This document shows positions 7,599 through 8,626 of a stretch of DNA of 8,626 nt, piece by piece. Both the position numbers and the translations under genes were made by a program. This stretch comes from an uncultured Gemella sp. (lineage in GTDB: Bacteria; Bacillota; Bacilli; Staphylococcales; Gemellaceae): positions 1-8,626 of the forward strand of contig CAKMQF010000095.1 of assembly GCA_927911745.1 (NCBI GenBank). The letters are read 5' to 3'. Every line of letters begins with the position of its first letter. Position 1 is the first letter of the stretch. Below the pieces are notes generated by a model. That model worked only from the letters and a program-made list of their open reading frames with translations. It was not told the DNA's origin and did not search any database.

Positions 7599-8351
7599 AT
7601 GCAAAATAATATTAAAATAAGATTATCAGTTGATAACTTCTATGATAATATTTCTAAAAATAAACAAAAGACAAAAATTGATCCGAAGCAACTGAGTAAA
7701 TCTCTAGGATATGATGAAAAAATTATTAATGAATTTCCTGATGAAATAAATATGGGGCTTTCTTGTGGTAATCCAATTAATCACTTGAAGATTAAAGAAG
7801 GACAATCTTTAATTGATTTAGGATGTGGAGCTGGAATGGATATTTTCATAACAAAGATGAAAAATCCAAAAGTGGGTACACTATATGGCTTAGATAGATT
7901 AGATTCTATGCTAGATAAAGCTAAGAAAGTTAGGGATAATAAGGGATTTGATAATATTGAATTTATTAAAGGTGAGTTAATTAATATTCCTATAGAAGAT
8001 AGGTCAGTTGATAGAGTTATTAGTAACTGTGTTATCAATCTTGAACCTGATAAGCAAAAAGTATATGACGAAATTCATCGTATTTTAAAGGAAGATGGTA
8101 TGTTTGTAATATCTGATATTATTTTGAAAAAAGAATTACCATTAGAATGGAAAAATTCTAGTAGAATGCACTGTACTTGAGTGGCTGGTGCTCTTCTGGA
8201 AGAAGAGATGGCTGAGATTATTGAAAAAGCGGGATTCACGAAGTTTCAAATCATTAATTCAGATGTAACGGATGAATATGCAGAAAAATGGGGATATGGA
8301 AAAGAAATGAAAGATTATATCCAAAGTGGACTACTTATTGGAAGAAAATAA
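7599..8351 (+). CDS. ArsM-like SAM-dependent methyltransferase, candidate selenoprotein with in-frame UGA
   Basis: Read through TGA 8178-8180, the frame encodes 250 residues, a normal length for bacterial arsenite methyltransferase-like proteins. Visible family features are LGYDEK, a GLSCGNP motif (Cys56), SAM motif I LIDLGCGAGMD (about 72-82), GLDRLDSM, ISNCVINLEPDK (Cys144) and FVISDIIL. Relatives continue with C-V-A-G-A, whose Cys binds arsenic in studied ArsM enzymes; here the sequence is C-T-(UGA)-V-A-G-A, the UGA being codon 194. The frame then continues with typical LLEEEMAEIIEKAGF and ends at TAA, 7 nt before a terminator. Known ArsM enzymes transfer methyl groups from SAM to As(III); the true substrate here is unknown. 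The start at 7599 is preferred because AAAGGTG (7583-7589) lies 9 nt before it; an in-frame ATG at 7578 has no ribosome binding site. If UGA is a true stop, the product is a truncated, probably inactive protein ending at 8180. Confidence 0.75.
8178..8214 (+). promoter_or_regulatory. Candidate bacterial SECIS element after the in-frame UGA
   Basis: After UGA (8178-8180), CTCTTCT (8191-8197) pairs perfectly with AGAAGAG (8201-8207) around a GGA loop (8198-8200). The helix can be extended to 8182/8214 through U-A and G-U pairs, with two single bulged G residues on the 5' side. The loop starts 17 nt after the UGA and has G in its first two positions, as commonly described for bacterial SECIS elements bound by SelB. 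The segment is richer in G-ending codons (GTG, CTG, GAG, GAG) than the rest of the gene. No selA, selB, selC or selD lies in the window. Confidence 0.5.
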
Positions 8352-8358
8352 TTATTTT

Positions 8359-8393
8359 GGCTAATGTTTAAGAAAACGTTAGTCATTTATTTT
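8359..8393 (+). terminator. Rho-independent terminator after the methyltransferase gene
   Basis: GGCTAATGTTT (8359-8369) pairs with AAACGTTAGTC (8374-8384), 11 bp with two G-U pairs and an AAGA loop, followed by ATTTATTTT. It begins 7 nt after the TAA at 8349-8351, not near the TGA at 8178. This agrees with the longer reading frame being the real gene. Confidence 0.85.
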
Positions 8394-8421
8394 GACATGT
8401 ATAGACAAAATAAGTTAAAAT
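8392..8421 (+). promoter_or_regulatory. Putative promoter downstream of the methyltransferase terminator
   Basis: A perfect TTGACA (8392-8397), an 18-nt spacer and TAAAAT (8416-8421). It overlaps the terminator tail, a common arrangement. No gene follows within the window. Confidence 0.5.
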
Positions 8422-8496
8422 ATTAAAAAAAAGATAATAATTAAGAAAAAATTTTTTCTAATTTTATTGTTCAATAGAGAATAAAATTTGGAATTT

Positions 8497-8505
8497 TGAT
8501 ATAAT
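8497..8505 (+). promoter_or_regulatory. Putative extended -10 box near the right edge
   Basis: TGATATAAT is a perfect extended -10, but no -35 stands at the right distance. It may drive a gene that begins beyond the window, with transcription starting near 8512. In the remaining 120 nt there is only a weak hairpin (ATAACT 8517-8522 with AGTTAT 8532-8537) and no open frame with a start and ribosome binding site. Confidence 0.45.
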
Positions 8506-8626
8506 AGACAGTATAGATAACTTTTTTCAATAGTTATGTTATAAAGAGAAATTATAAAAGTATATAGAACGACTTAAAATTTTTCTAAGAAAGAACTGTT
8601 AATATGTATTTAGTATTTTAAATAAT

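Noticed and set aside
7781..8038. Minus-strand open frame of 85 codons inside the methyltransferase gene
   Set aside because: It is antisense to the conserved SAM-binding core and has no ribosome binding site or known motif.
8178..8180. UGA read as Trp under a Mycoplasma-like code
   Set aside because: Trp is encoded by TGG throughout the window, no other gene needs UGA to be read through, and the column is Cys rather than Trp in relatives.

Overview
The window looks like chromosomal DNA of a low-GC Firmicute of class Bacilli. The evidence is AT-rich codon use, strong AAGGAG-type ribosome binding sites, TTGACA/TATAAT promoters with frequent TGn-extended -10 boxes, and a LacI/ScrR-type operator in front of a PTS sucrose operon. 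A Gemella-like organism is my best guess from general protein character; I could not test this by a search.

Layout. At 1-324 is the 3' end of a plus-strand gene that resembles the C-terminus of a nucleoside hydrolase. It converges through a perfect bidirectional terminator (327-365) on a minus-strand gene (370-2130) for a membrane-anchored glycerophosphodiester phosphodiesterase. From 2131 to 2354 is a divergent control region. It holds the extended -10 promoter of the phosphodiesterase gene and, for the other direction, a near-consensus promoter bracketed by two identical GTAACGTTAC operators 55 bp apart. That promoter drives a sucrose operon: scrA (sucrose PTS IIBC, intact), scrB (GH32 sucrose-6-phosphate hydrolase, one frameshift) and scrK (PfkB fructokinase, two frameshifts). 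The logic is uptake and phosphorylation of sucrose, cleavage to glucose-6-phosphate and fructose, then phosphorylation of fructose. All three frameshifts are single-base changes in or beside short homopolymers, so sequencing error and real decay are both possible. Two large hairpins follow scrK; the second looks like a terminator.

The last third (6256-8626) is more AT-rich. It encodes an uncharacterised lipoprotein with propeller-like repeats, then an ArsM-like SAM-dependent methyltransferase, with a rho-independent terminator and orphan promoter sequences beyond.

The most interesting feature is in the methyltransferase. Its frame is interrupted by a single TGA (8178-8180) exactly where relatives carry the conserved Cys of the C-V-A-G-A motif. 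The same frame then runs on for 56 good codons to a TAA that sits just before the terminator. Immediately after the TGA is a hairpin (7-bp perfect upper stem, GGA loop, loop starting 17 nt after the UGA) that fits the usual description of a bacterial SECIS element. This suggests a selenocysteine-containing arsenite-methyltransferase-like protein. A nonsense mutation or sequencing error remains the main alternative, especially given the broken genes upstream, and no Sec machinery is visible in the window.
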